NCBI RefSeq assembly: GCF_017794965.1
Contig: NZ_CP051240.1
Location: 1,674,001-1,738,000, forward strand
DNA from: Alcanivorax sp.
GTDB lineage: Bacteria; Pseudomonadota; Gammaproteobacteria; Pseudomonadales; Alcanivoracaceae
Direction: 5' to 3'
Length of the DNA: 64,000 nt
A program made the position numbers and the translations under genes. Shown in pieces: positions 1-9,200 of this stretch; positions within the stretch are counted from its first letter, which is position 1, and every line of letters begins with the position of its first letter. The notes under the pieces were generated by a model, which saw nothing but the letters and a program-made list of their open reading frames with translations, had not been told where the DNA came from and did not search any database.

Positions 1-217
1 CCATGCAGCGCACCCGGTTACCAATGGAGCAACCGAAGGCATCACCAAGGCTGTGGGCGGGATCCGTTGAAACAAGCAGCACCTTACGGTCCATCTGCGC
101 AGCGCGGCAGGCAATGGCGGCAGAAGTGGTGGTCTTGCCCACGCCGCCCTTGCCGCCCACCATCAACAGACGGTGGTTCTGTATCAGAGCATCGATATCA
201 AGGGTGAGGGCGTTCAT
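1..217 (-). CDS. ArsA-family ATPase, N-terminal part (cut by window edge)
   Basis: The first 72 codons are present, starting at the ATG whose complement is 215-217. The protein begins MNALTLDIDALIQ and then has a P-loop with the deviant Walker A of the ArsA/MinD/GET3 class, GGKGGVGKTTTSAAIA (about residues 21-36). This is followed by KVLLVSTDPAHSLGDAFG (about 47-64), the typical A-loop/switch region of anion-transporting ArsA-like ATPases. The family couples ATP hydrolysis to metalloid export or to membrane-protein or metal-cofactor handling. Which of these applies cannot be told without the C-terminal half. It starts 15 nt after the small Cys-Cys protein ends, so it is the third gene of the cstA operon. 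Confidence 0.85.
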   Translation of the reverse strand, partial: MNALTLDIDALIQNHRLLMVGGKGGVGKTTTSAAIACRAAQMDRKVLLVSTDPAHSLGDAFGCSIGNRVRCM

Positions 218-232
218 CGGCAGTATGGCCTG

Positions 233-502
233 TTAACAGCAGCGGAAATGGTCAAGTGGCGAGCGTTCCATGCACATGCGGGTATGCCACTCATGGAACC
301 GGTCCATGAGCAGCGGCTGTAATTCCAGCGTGCTCCATGCCGCCGGGTTGGGGATACCCATCATTTCCGAAAACACCAACAGCATGAACAGGTCTTCCTC
401 GTCTCGCCGGGCACGGGCAATGGCCGCACGATAGGGCGCATTGTAGTACTGGGTGCCCAGCTCATTGAGCCGGCGCAACGCGCCCAGGATACGCCCGGCC
501 AT
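233..502 (-). CDS. Small Cys-Cys-terminated protein (cory-CC-star-like) of the cstA operon
   Basis: This is an 89-residue soluble protein ending DHFRCC, with the two cysteines directly before the stop. The start chosen is the ATG at 502, which overlaps the cstA stop in a TGATG arrangement and so suggests translational coupling. An in-frame upstream extension would lie inside cstA. The sequence has the pattern LNELGTQYYNAPYRAAIARARRDEEDLFMLLVFSEMMG (here described, residues about 12-49) rich in Arg, Glu and Met, with a PNP turn after it. It resembles the family that NCBI annotation calls cory-CC-star, whose function I do not know. The neighbours (carbon-starvation permease before, ArsA-like ATPase after) suggest that it works with one of them. 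The terminal CC could bind a metal or be modified. Confidence 0.7.
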   Translation of the reverse strand: MAGRILGALRRLNELGTQYYNAPYRAAIARARRDEEDLFMLLVFSEMMGIPNPAAWSTLELQPLLMDRFHEWHTRMCMERSPLDHFRCC

Positions 503-2178
503 CAACCTTGCTCCGCTGGTTCCTGGCTGAAGGCTTTCCTGAGGGCAGCAGCACACTCCAGGGTAACCAGAAGGGCCGCTACCAGCACCACCAGATCCAG
601 CCCCAGCAGGAACCAGTCCTGCTTGTCATAGAAGCTCTTGAGCTGAATCAGCAGCGCCAGCAGGGTCATTACAAGCAGGAAAACCAGTGGGCCCAGTGTA
701 TAAATGGCAGGGCGGCCACGGCGTACCAGCATGATGGTTATGACCAGCAGGGTAAGCCCGGCCAGCAGTTGGTTGGTGGTGCCAAATAATGGCCAGATCA
801 GCAGGCCGCCGCTGCCATCGGCGCCGCCGGCACCGAAAGCCAGCAAAAGACAGGTGGCCACAGAAAGCAAGGTGGCGGGGAGCGGTCGGGTCAGCCATTT
901 CTGCTGATAGATCTCGCCCCATTCCTGGAAAATATAGCGCTGCAGGCGCAGCCCGGTGTCCATGGTGGTCCCGGCGAACAGGGCAGCCATCACCGTGAGC
1001 AGGGTGGCTGCAACGCCTGCATCCATGCCCATACCGCCGGCAAGGATGGCCGCACCGCCATCCACAAAAGCGGTCAGGCTGCCCTGACCGAAAGCGGTGT
1101 AGACCGCCTGCCAGTCCGCCAGAGTGGCGAAACCGGCGGTGGCTGCAATGATGGCCGCCAGCGCCAGTGACCCTTCGCCCACCGCGCCGAAATAACCCAC
1201 AAAGCGGGCATCGGTTTCCTGGTTAAGCTGTTTGGAGCTGGTGCCGGACGCGACCAGGCCATGAAAGCCGGAAATGGCACCGCAGGCGATGGTCACGAAG
1301 AGCAGAGGGAGCAGTGAGGGCGTGCCAGCCGGCACATCCACATTGATCATGGGGGCGACCACGGTGGGGTTGCCAATCAGCACGGCGCCATAAAGCAGAA
1401 TCAGGCCCACGAACAGCTGCAGGCCGTTGATGTAGTCGCGGGGTTGAAGCAGTACCCAGACGGGCAGCAGGGAGGCAATGGCCGCGTAGGCGAATAACAG
1501 CAAAATCCAACTGGCACTGGCAGACAGCCCCATCACCTGATCAGGCAGTGCCACAGGTACCTGCGGACCGATGTAAATCAGGGAATAGAGGGCAAGCACC
1601 CCCACGACAGAAACCACACCCAGCCCGATGATTCGCCGATAGATAAGCTGACCGATTATCAGCGCCACAGCGATGGCTCCCCACACCGGCACTACAGCAC
1701 CCGGGTTATTGATCAGCAAGTTCGCAATGACCACCCCGAACACGGCATTGACCATGAGCAAGACCAGGAATATCACGATCATGAAGATGGTGCGTGCGCG
1801 ATGCCCCACGACTTCGCCAGTCAGGGCACCCACCGATTTTGCCCGGTTGCGGACGCTGGCCCAGAGGGCGCCACTGTCATGAACGCCGGCAAAAAAGATG
1901 GTGCCGAGCACGACCCAAACGAACGCCGGCAGCCAGCCCCAGATGACCGCGATGGCGGGTCCCACAATCGGAGCGGCCCCTGCTACGGAGGTAAAATGGT
2001 GCCCCCAGAGCACATACCGGTTTGTTGGCACAAAGTCCACGCCATCTTCATATTCGTGGGCTGGAGTTCGGAAATTTGGGTCAAGGCGGAAGATGCGATC
2101 GGCGATGAACCGGGAGTAGAATAGGTATCCGGCGGCCATGCCACCCAGCCCCAGCAGGAGCAAAACGATTGCGCTCAT
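502..2178 (-). CDS. cstA: Carbon starvation protein CstA (peptide/pyruvate permease family)
   Basis: A 558-residue integral membrane protein with about 15 hydrophobic segments. It matches the CstA family by its N-terminal FIADRIFRLDPNFRTPA region, the GHHFTSVAGAAPIVGPAIA block (about residues 59-77), the ISGFHGLVASGTSSKQL block (about 303-319) and the late GTTMDTGLRLQRYIFQE segment. CstA proteins import peptides or pyruvate, and members are induced by carbon limitation. This copy is shorter than the roughly 700-residue Escherichia coli protein and looks like the compact subfamily. It is first in an operon with the Cys-Cys protein (overlapping) and the ArsA-like ATPase. No convincing CRP site was found in the 219-nt divergent region shared with gacA. 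Confidence 0.93.
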   Translation of the reverse strand: MSAIVLLLLGLGGMAAGYLFYSRFIADRIFRLDPNFRTPAHEYEDGVDFVPTNRYVLWGHHFTSVAGAAPIVGPAIAVIWGWLPAFVWVVLGTIFFAGVHDSGALWASVRNRAKSVGALTGEVVGHRARTIFMIVIFLVLLMVNAVFGVVIANLLINNPGAVVPVWGAIAVALIIGQLIYRRIIGLGVVSVVGVLALYSLIYIGPQVPVALPDQVMGLSASASWILLLFAYAAIASLLPVWVLLQPRDYINGLQLFVGLILLYGAVLIGNPTVVAPMINVDVPAGTPSLLPLLFVTIACGAISGFHGLVASGTSSKQLNQETDARFVGYFGAVGEGSLALAAIIAATAGFATLADWQAVYTAFGQGSLTAFVDGGAAILAGGMGMDAGVAATLLTVMAALFAGTTMDTGLRLQRYIFQEWGEIYQQKWLTRPLPATLLSVATCLLLAFGAGGADGSGGLLIWPLFGTTNQLLAGLTLLVITIMLVRRGRPAIYTLGPLVFLLVMTLLALLIQLKSFYDKQDWFLLGLDLVVLVAALLVTLECAAALRKAFSQEPAEQG

Positions 2179-2298
2179 GGATGTTGCCCTTGGGTCGTTT
2201 CCTGTTTGGCTTTACGCTAAAGGATTAGTGTCTCACGCTTGAATCGCTGGTCAACGCGACCTAAGGCTAATATACAGTTTGCCGTGGTGATGACGATC

Positions 2299-2329
2299 AA
2301 TGTTTACCGAAAATGTGCTATGAAACATT
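2299..2329. promoter_or_regulatory. Inverted repeat in the cstA/gacA divergent promoter region
   Basis: AATGTTT (2299-2305) is mirrored by AAACATT (2323-2329) about the centre of the 219-nt gap between cstA and gacA. The arms are two helical turns apart, as in a dimeric-regulator operator. No regulator can be named from the sequence, and the arms are short and AT-rich, so chance is possible. Confidence 0.25.
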
Positions 2330-2397
2330 AAGGGTAATGCGTATGGTTGCCGCTTCTTTATGCATGGCGGGTAAAGGATCTACCCGGAGGTAAAAGA

Positions 2398-3054
2398 ATG
2401 ATCAAAGTACTGGTGGTGGATGACCATGATCTGGTCAGAACCGGCATCGCAAGGATGCTGGATGAAGTCGATGGCATCAGGGTGGTCGGCAAGGCCTGTT
2501 CCGGAGAAGAGGCGATACAGCTGACCCGGGACATGTCCCCGGATGTGGTCTTGATGGACATTAAAATGCCTGGCATTGGTGGATTGGAAGCCACCCGTAA
2601 ATTGCTGCGAGTCGATGATGCACTGCGAGTGATCGCCGTGACCATGTGTGAGGAAGAGCCGTTCCCGTCCCGCCTGATGAAAGCCGGCGCTGCAGGCTAC
2701 ATGACCAAGGGCGCAGGCCTGGAAGAGATGGTCCGCGCCATCAAGATTGTGACCACTGGCCAGCGATACATCAGCCCCGAAATTGCCCAGGCCATGGCGC
2801 TCAAACCCTATGTGGGGGAAGAGGCCAATCAGCTGGACATGCTCTCCGAGAGGGAGTTGCAGATCATGATGATGATCGTCAACTGCCATAAGGTTCAGGA
2901 TGTGGCTGACAAGTTGTGTCTTTCACCCAAAACCGTGAACACCTATCGATACCGGATCTTCGACAAGCTGGGGGTTTCCAGTGATGTGGAGATGGCTCTG
3001 CTGGCCGTTAGGCATGGCATGCTGGATGCGGTTGATCAACCGCTGCCGGGCTAG
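2398..3054 (+). CDS. gacA: GacA/UvrY-type response regulator (NarL family)
   Basis: A 218-residue response regulator. The receiver domain (about 1-120) has the acidic pocket DD8-9, phospho-acceptor Asp54 in VVLMDIKMPG and Lys in the MTKGAG loop. A LuxR-type helix-turn-helix follows (about 147-210, LSERELQIMM...LSPKTVNTYRYRIFDKLG). I place the start at the ATG at 2398 because a strong ribosome site (CCCGGAGGTAAAAGA) precedes it; an upstream in-frame start adds 17 unlike-family residues. In gammaproteobacteria GacA/UvrY, phosphorylated by GacS/BarA, drives CsrA-antagonising small RNAs. The next genes are uvrC and pgsA, which is the classic gacA neighbourhood and supports this assignment over other NarL-family regulators. 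Confidence 0.92.
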   Translation: MIKVLVVDDHDLVRTGIARMLDEVDGIRVVGKACSGEEAIQLTRDMSPDVVLMDIKMPGIGGLEATRKLLRVDDALRVIAVTMCEEEPFPSRLMKAGAAGYMTKGAGLEEMVRAIKIVTTGQRYISPEIAQAMALKPYVGEEANQLDMLSERELQIMMMIVNCHKVQDVADKLCLSPKTVNTYRYRIFDKLGVSSDVEMALLAVRHGMLDAVDQPLPG

Positions 3055-3123
3055 GCATGAGCGCCGGGTAAGGACGGTCTCTTTCGGCGCTGCTATAATG
3101 GGCGTAACACTGGAGACACCGAA

Positions 3124-4947
3124 TTGCCTGAGTTTGACCACAAGCACTTTTTGGACCATTGCGCCCGTAAACCCGGCGTCTATCGCATGCTCAATGCGGA
3201 CGGTGATGTGCTCTATGTGGGCAAGGCACGCAATCTTCAGGCCCGTCTGAGCAGTTACTTCCAGAAAAACGTTTCTAGCGTGAAGACCCGCGCCATGGTC
3301 GCCCGCATCGCAAACGTCCAGACCACGGTAACCAGCAGTGAGGCTGAGGCCTTGTTGCTGGAGCAATCCCTGATCAAGTCGCTTCGCCCGCCCTACAATA
3401 TCCTGCTGCGCGACGACAAGAGCTACCCTTATATCCGTATCACCACCAGGGACACCTTCCCGCGTATTACCTTTCACCGGGGCACCCGCCGCAAGGGCAG
3501 TCATTACTTCGGGCCCTATCCTGGCGGCGGAGCCGTGCGCGAAGCTATTTCTCTGGTGGAGAAGGTCTTCCAGGTGCGCAATTGTAGCGACAGTTACTTT
3601 CGTAACCGGACCCGTCCCTGTCTTCAGCATCAAATCCAGCGCTGCACTGCACCCTGTGTGGGGCTGGTGTCAGAACAGGATTATGCCCAGCAAGTGAAGC
3701 TGGCCATGGATTTTCTCGATGGCAGAAGCCGGGATGTGGTTGAGCATCTCAGTGGCAAAATGGAGGAGGCGTCCCGCAATCTGGAATTTGAGGAAGCGGC
3801 CATACTGCGCGACAAACTGGCGGCTATCCAGTCGGTACAACAGAAACAATATGCCGAGACCGGACAGGGCGACTTGGATGTGGTCGCGGTAGAAGGGCGC
3901 CATGGTCTGGCAGTGGTAGATGTGTTGATGATTCGGGGAGGCCGGATTCTCGGTCACCGTACTTTCCGGCCCGATACTCGTGGTGAGGAAGATCCAGGCG
4001 AGATTCTCGAGGCCTTTGTGGGGCAATACTATCTCGGCGACCGTGAGGATCCGGTAGACCCGCCTGAAATTCTTCTCAGTCACGAGATCGGGGGCAGTGA
4101 GCCCTTGCAGCAGGCCCTGACGGAGAAGTGGAAGAAGAAGGTGAGAGTGGCCTGGCGGGTACGTGGAAACCGCGCCGCCTGGGTCACCATGGCGCAAACC
4201 AACGCCAGCCAGTCTCTGGCCACTGAGCTGGCGGCACGTGAACATATGGAAAAGCGCTTTGTGGCGCTGGAATCCATGCTGGAAAGCGACACCCCAGTCC
4301 GCTGGATCGAATGTTTCGATATCAGTCACACCCAGGGTGAGAAAGCCGTGGCGTCGTGCGTGGTATTCGACCAACAGGGGGCCCGCAAGCCGGATTACCG
4401 GCATTTCAACGTGACGCCAGCCAAAGCGGGTGATGACTATGCCGCCCTGGAAGAAGCCATACGCCGGCGCTATCAACGGGTATTGAACGAGGAGGGCAGG
4501 CTCCCGGATCTTCTGTTGATTGACGGTGGCAAAGGGCAGTTGCAAAGAGGCTGGGAGGTGATGGGAGAGCTTGGCCTGCAGGGGCGAATGCAAGTGATGG
4601 GTATCGGCAAGGGGCCCAGCCGGCGCCCGGGCTTCGAAGTGCTGTATCTTCCGGATGGCCGCGAGATTACCCCGGGACCGGCGCATTCAGCTTTGCATCT
4701 GTTGCAGCAGGTACGTGATGAGGCGCATCGCTTTGCGCTTACAGGACACCGTGCACGGCGAGGCAAGGCCCGCAAGACTTCCTCACTGGACGAGATTCCG
4801 GGTATTGGTCCAAAGCGGCGCAAGGCACTGTTGACCCACTTCGGTGGCCTCAAGCAACTCAAGAACGCCTCAGCAGCTGAACTGGCACGCGTTCCGGGCA
4901 TCAATGCACAGATGGCAGAAACGCTCTACGACTGGTTTCATGAATAG
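3124..4947 (+). CDS. uvrC: Excinuclease ABC subunit C
   Basis: A 607-residue protein that makes both incisions in UvrABC nucleotide-excision repair. The N-terminal GIY-YIG nuclease (about residues 15-95) shows KPGVYRML...VLYVGKARNLQARLSSYF. A UVR motif (about 203-238, EEASRNLEFEEAAILRDKLA) binds UvrB. The RNase H-like half contains WIECFDISHTQG and LLLIDGGKGQL. A helix-hairpin-helix pair ends the protein (IPGIGPKRRKALL, VPGINAQM). The length equals the family norm of about 610. The only suitable start is a TTG at 3124, preceded by GGAG; no in-frame ATG lies nearby. A TATAAT hexamer at 3094-3099 could be a promoter of its own within the gacA-uvrC gap. Confidence 0.96.
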   Translation: MPEFDHKHFLDHCARKPGVYRMLNADGDVLYVGKARNLQARLSSYFQKNVSSVKTRAMVARIANVQTTVTSSEAEALLLEQSLIKSLRPPYNILLRDDKSYPYIRITTRDTFPRITFHRGTRRKGSHYFGPYPGGGAVREAISLVEKVFQVRNCSDSYFRNRTRPCLQHQIQRCTAPCVGLVSEQDYAQQVKLAMDFLDGRSRDVVEHLSGKMEEASRNLEFEEAAILRDKLAAIQSVQQKQYAETGQGDLDVVAVEGRHGLAVVDVLMIRGGRILGHRTFRPDTRGEEDPGEILEAFVGQYYLGDREDPVDPPEILLSHEIGGSEPLQQALTEKWKKKVRVAWRVRGNRAAWVTMAQTNASQSLATELAAREHMEKRFVALESMLESDTPVRWIECFDISHTQGEKAVASCVVFDQQGARKPDYRHFNVTPAKAGDDYAALEEAIRRRYQRVLNEEGRLPDLLLIDGGKGQLQRGWEVMGELGLQGRMQVMGIGKGPSRRPGFEVLYLPDGREITPGPAHSALHLLQQVRDEAHRFALTGHRARRGKARKTSSLDEIPGIGPKRRKALLTHFGGLKQLKNASAAELARVPGINAQMAETLYDWFHE

Positions 4948-5077
4948 TGCAGGGGCTGTACTTCCCGGGTTTCAGAGCGCCATTCTCTTCAATTTGTCAG
5001 GCTCCGGGCAAATTCGCCCATGAGTCCGGGCCTCATTTTCGCTATACTGGCCGCTTAACCAATGAGCGGTAGGCGTT

Positions 5078-5683
5078 ATGCAGAAGAATCACCCGGTACT
5101 CAATTTGCCCAACATTCTTACCCTGATCCGGGTAGTGGCAATCCCTGTACTGGTGCTGGTTTTTTATCTGCCATTCAAGTGGAGTGACATGGTGGCTGCC
5201 GGTTTGTTTCTCGCCGCAGGTATCACCGATTGGCTCGACGGCTACCTGGCGCGCAAGCTGAATCAGACCAGTCCTTTTGGGGCCTTTCTCGACCCCGTTG
5301 CTGACAAACTGATTGTCGGTGTGGCATTGGTGGTATTGGTCCAGGTGCATGCCACCGCCTGGCTTGCTGTCCCTGCCATGGTGATCGTGTCCCGGGAAAT
5401 CACGGTATCCGCCCTGCGGGAATGGATGGCGGAGCTGGGGCAGCGGGCAAAAGTGGCGGTGAGCCAGCTGGGCAAGATCAAGACGGTCACCCAGATGACC
5501 GCCATCACCTTGCTGCTGGCGCAGAAGCCCGAGTTTGATGCCCTGGGTGATATCATGATGACGCCATGGCTCTGGCTCAGTTATGGATTGCTTTACCTGG
5601 CGACGGCGCTCACGTTGTGGTCAATGATGTCGTATCTGCGTGCAGCGGCCCCCCAATTGCTCAAAAGTCAGTCAAAGTCCTGA
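5078..5683 (+). CDS. pgsA: CDP-diacylglycerol--glycerol-3-phosphate 3-phosphatidyltransferase
   Basis: A 201-residue membrane enzyme catalysing the committed step of phosphatidylglycerol synthesis (CDP-diacylglycerol plus glycerol 3-phosphate to phosphatidylglycerophosphate and CMP). It carries the complete CDP-alcohol phosphotransferase signature: Asp51, Asp54-Gly55, Ala58-Arg59, Gly68, Asp72 and Asp76 in DWLDGYLARK...GAFLDPVADK. Four to five hydrophobic segments are visible. The N-terminal LNLPNILTLIRVVAIP is typical of PgsA. It lies 130 nt after uvrC, in the conserved gacA-uvrC-pgsA-tRNA order. An extended TATACT box at 5043-5048 may mark a separate promoter. Confidence 0.95.
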   Translation: MQKNHPVLNLPNILTLIRVVAIPVLVLVFYLPFKWSDMVAAGLFLAAGITDWLDGYLARKLNQTSPFGAFLDPVADKLIVGVALVVLVQVHATAWLAVPAMVIVSREITVSALREWMAELGQRAKVAVSQLGKIKTVTQMTAITLLLAQKPEFDALGDIMMTPWLWLSYGLLYLATALTLWSMMSYLRAAAPQLLKSQSKS

Positions 5684-5711
5684 AATATCAGAAAAAATGC
5701 TTTGCTGCGGG

Positions 5712-5739
5712 TTGACACCCAGAGGGTGATGAGTAGAAT
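5712..5739 (+). promoter_or_regulatory. Sigma-70 promoter of the tRNA cluster
   Basis: A perfect -35 TTGACA (5712-5717) and a near-consensus -10 TAGAAT (5734-5739) are separated by 16 nt. They lie about 60 nt upstream of tRNA-Gly, in the gap after pgsA. The placement and quality suit a stable-RNA promoter. Confidence 0.75.
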
Positions 5740-5797
5740 TCTTTCCCGCAACGAAGCACACTGACCACATAGTGGTGGTAACGCTTCTGGCAACAAT

Positions 5798-5873
<76 letters not shown>

Positions 5874-5878
5874 GATTC

Positions 5879-5909
5879 AAAAAAAACCTCGGTTCAACCG
5901 AGGTTTTTT
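5879..5909 (+). terminator. Hairpin with U-run between tRNA-Gly and tRNA-Cys
   Basis: An A-run plus CCTCGG (5887-5892), the loop TTCAA and CCGAGG followed by six T give a 12-bp stem with a terminal U tract. In form it is an intrinsic terminator inside the tRNA cluster. It could attenuate the two distal tRNAs or serve as a processing signal. Confidence 0.7.
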
Positions 5910-5926
5910 CTTGTAAGCAGTTTAAA

Positions 5927-6000
5927 GGCGCGGTGGCAGAGTGGTTATGCAGCGGACTGCAACTCCGTGTACGCCGGTTCGATTCCGACCCGCGCCTCCA
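5927..6000 (+). tRNA. tRNA-Cys (anticodon GCA)
   Basis: A 74-nt tRNA with acceptor stem GGCGCGG/CCGCGCC, an anticodon arm GGACTGCAACTCC giving GCA, a T loop GTTCGATTC and an encoded CCA end. It lies 53 nt after tRNA-Gly, beyond the hairpin. Confidence 0.97.
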
Positions 6001-6022
6001 ATTACCGACCCGCACGGTCACC

Positions 6023-6108
6023 GCCCGGGTGGCGAAATTGGTAGACGCAACGGACTTAAAATCCGTTGACCTTTGGTCGTGCGGGTTCAAGTCCCGCCCC
6101 GGGCACCA
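6023..6108 (+). tRNA. tRNA-Leu (anticodon TAA)
   Basis: An 86-nt class II tRNA with acceptor stem GCCCGGG/CCCGGGC, anticodon loop CTTAAAA (TAA), a long variable arm (TGACCTTTGGTCGT), T loop GTTCAAGTC and an encoded CCA end. It closes the Gly-Cys-Leu cluster. Confidence 0.97.
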
Positions 6109-6292
6109 TCAGTTTCCCCCCCTTTCATCGCTCCCTTGTCATCAAAGATCAGTAAAATCAACAGGATGGTAAATCCTGTTAAGGCTGTTTATTGCCGTTC
6201 TGTGCGCCTTTCTGTTAGCCTCACACTTTAGTCTTAGTCCGTTTCAGCGGACATCAGAACAACAAGGCCGGCAAGGCTAGAGGGACATCAGA

Positions 6293-9200
6293 ATGAACTG
6301 GTTTCAGAACCTCTCTGTCAGGTTGAAGATCCTGTCAGTGGCGGGGCTCGGTATTGCGCTTTTCGTGGTCTATGCAGCCTACAGCTACTACATCGCTGAA
6401 ACGAATATTGATCACCTTGAACGCATCGAAGACCAGGACTTGCCTGTCCTGGAGCTGGTCAATGCCAATAATGTGGACTTTATCGCCATTGGAGAGTCGT
6501 TCATTGCGGCCATTACCCAGGCAGACCCCGACTTGCTCCAGGAGGCCCTTGACCGCGCCGACAAGTTCAGTGACCGACTGGAAGACATCCGTCGCACTGA
6601 CCCGCAATTGTCCGCCGCAGTGGGTGAGCTAAAACAGAATTTTGAAGATTACATCGACGCGGCCAACAGTCTTGCCCGTGGGCTGATCAACGAAACCGCT
6701 GCCGATGAAGACCTGTATCAGCGCATTACCCATGTGCGGGAGCTGCAGAACAGCTATGAACAGGCCCAGAAGTCATTCGAGAATCAGCGCTACGAAGCCT
6801 TCCGGGAGACCCTCAACACGAGTCGCAGTGACAACCAGGGCACGCAAAAGATTGGTTTGTTCCTGGGATTGGTCGCGTTTTCAGCGCTTGCGCTAATTGC
6901 GCTACGTGTGACGCGAGCCATCACCCTGCCGCTGGAAGGGGCGGTCACCGCCGCAGACAACATTGCTGACGGCAAATGGGACACCCCCATCGAGTCCTCC
7001 GCCCGTGACGAAACCGGCAAGTTGCTGTTTGCCATTCGCAAGATGCGCGATGCGCTGGTGAAACGCCATCAGGAGGATCGCCGCCAGGAAACGGTCAAGA
7101 ATCACCTGGCCGAACTCAACAGCCGCATGCGTGGCGACATGAACTACGAACAGCTGGGCAACAACATGCTCAGCTTCCTTGTGCCGGTACTGGACGCCCA
7201 GGTTGGGGCCTTCTACAGCTTCAATCCGGACACCCAGCGTCTTGCCCTGAGTAGCTCCTACGCCATGCAGCGTCGCAAACATCTGGGCAACGACTTTGGC
7301 CTGGGGGAATCTCTGGTCGGCCAGTGTGCGCTGGAGCGCAAGACCATTCTTCTTGAGCAAGTGCCTGAAGGCTATATCAGCATCAGCTCCGGTACAGGGG
7401 CCGGCGAGGCGCGCAATGTGGTGGTCATGCCAATCATCCACGAGGACGAACTAAAAGGAGTGCTGGAGATCGGCGCTTTCCGGCAGTTTGGCGATGAGGA
7501 CCTGGCGTTCCTTGATCAGTGTTCTGAAGTGATTGCCATCTCCGTGAGTAGCGCCCTCAGCCGTATGCGTCTTGCCGAAATGCTTGAGCAGACCCGTGAA
7601 CAGGCGCTGGAGCTCGAAAAGCAGAAAGAGGAAATGGCCCAGGTCAATAACGACCTGGAAGAACAAGCCATGGAGCTCTCGGCATCTGAATCCCGACTTC
7701 AGCAACAACAGGAAGAGCTCAAGGCAATCAATGAAGAGCTCGAGTCCCAGACACAGGCGCTGCGGGCCTCAGAGGAAAGCCTGCAGGCGCAGCAGGAAGA
7801 GCTGCGGGTTACCAATGAAGAATTGGAGGCACAGGCCCGCTTGCTCACCGAGCAGAAATCCGAGATGGCCCAGAAAAACGACGAGCTGGAGCTTCTCCAT
7901 CATGAACTGGAGGACAAGATCCGCGAGCTGGAGCTGTCCTCCAAATACAAGTCAGAGTTCCTCTCTACCATGAGTCACGAGCTGCGGACGCCGCTCAATT
8001 CCATTCTTATCCTTTCCAATGCGCTGGGGCAGAACAAGAAGGGCAATCTGGAAGACAAGCAGGTCGAGCATGCTCAGGTGATTCATTCAGCCGGTTCGGA
8101 TCTGCTCAGCCTGATCAACGATATCCTCGACATTTCCAAGATCGAGGAAGGCAAGATGGATGTGGTTATCGACGATTTGTCGCCGATGGAGCTGGGCGAT
8201 CATTTCCGTCGACATTTCGCCCATGTGGCAGAAAACCGTGGGCTGGACTTCCACGTCAATGTGGGCGAAGACGTCCCTGCGCATTTCTACACCGACCGTC
8301 AGCGCCTGGAGCAGATCATCAAGAATCTGCTTTCCAATGCCCTGAAGTTTACCGACCAGGGCTCGGTCACCCTCAGCATCGTGCGGCCTGAGAGTAGCGA
8401 TCCATTGCCTCGCCATCTCACCGCCGACAAGACGGTAAAATTGGCGGTTACCGATACAGGTGCCGGGATCCCCGCTGAAAAGCAGAAGCTGATCTTCGAA
8501 GCCTTCCAGCAGGCAGACGGCACTACCAGCCGCAAGTACGGCGGGACCGGCCTGGGACTGACCATTTCCCGGGAGCTTGCCCGTCTGCTCGGGGGCGAGA
8601 TCGGCCTGCACAGTGATGGCGAAGGGCAGGGGGCCACGTTCTTCCTGTACCTGCCTGAAGGTAGCCCGGATGCCGTTGAAGTCGTCGAGCAGGATGGCAA
8701 CGATGATGGTGACATCGGCATCAACGCCGAGGCACATACTGCCGCCATGGTGCCCGAGCAGGCCGGCGATGACGACTTCGTGGTCCGCGAAAAGACTGTG
8801 CTGATCGTGGAAGACGATGAAGAGTTTGGCGGCGTGCTAATGGAGCTGGCCGCGGACTACGGGCTTGAGGGGCATATCTGTCACGATGGCGAAGCAGGGC
8901 TGGAATACGCCAGCCATTACCGCCCCAGTGCCATCATCCTTGATATCGGCCTGCCCGGAATCGATGGCTGGGAAGTGATGGAAAAACTCAAGGCGGACCC
9001 GCGCACCAAGGATATTCCGGTTCACTTCCTGTCTGGCCGGGATGAGCGCAAGAAAGCGCTGGATCTCGGCGCTCTTGATCTGCTTACCAAACCGGTCAAT
9101 CAACAGGATATCCTGGCGGCGTTTGCCAAGATTGAGGGGGCTATCGAGACCAATGTTCGACGTTTGCTGGTGGTGGAAGACAGTGAAATCCAGCACGAGA

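Noticed and set aside
2101..2397. CRP site for cstA
   Set aside because: No TGTGA-N6-TCACA match was found in the divergent region; only partial words such as TGTCTCAC.
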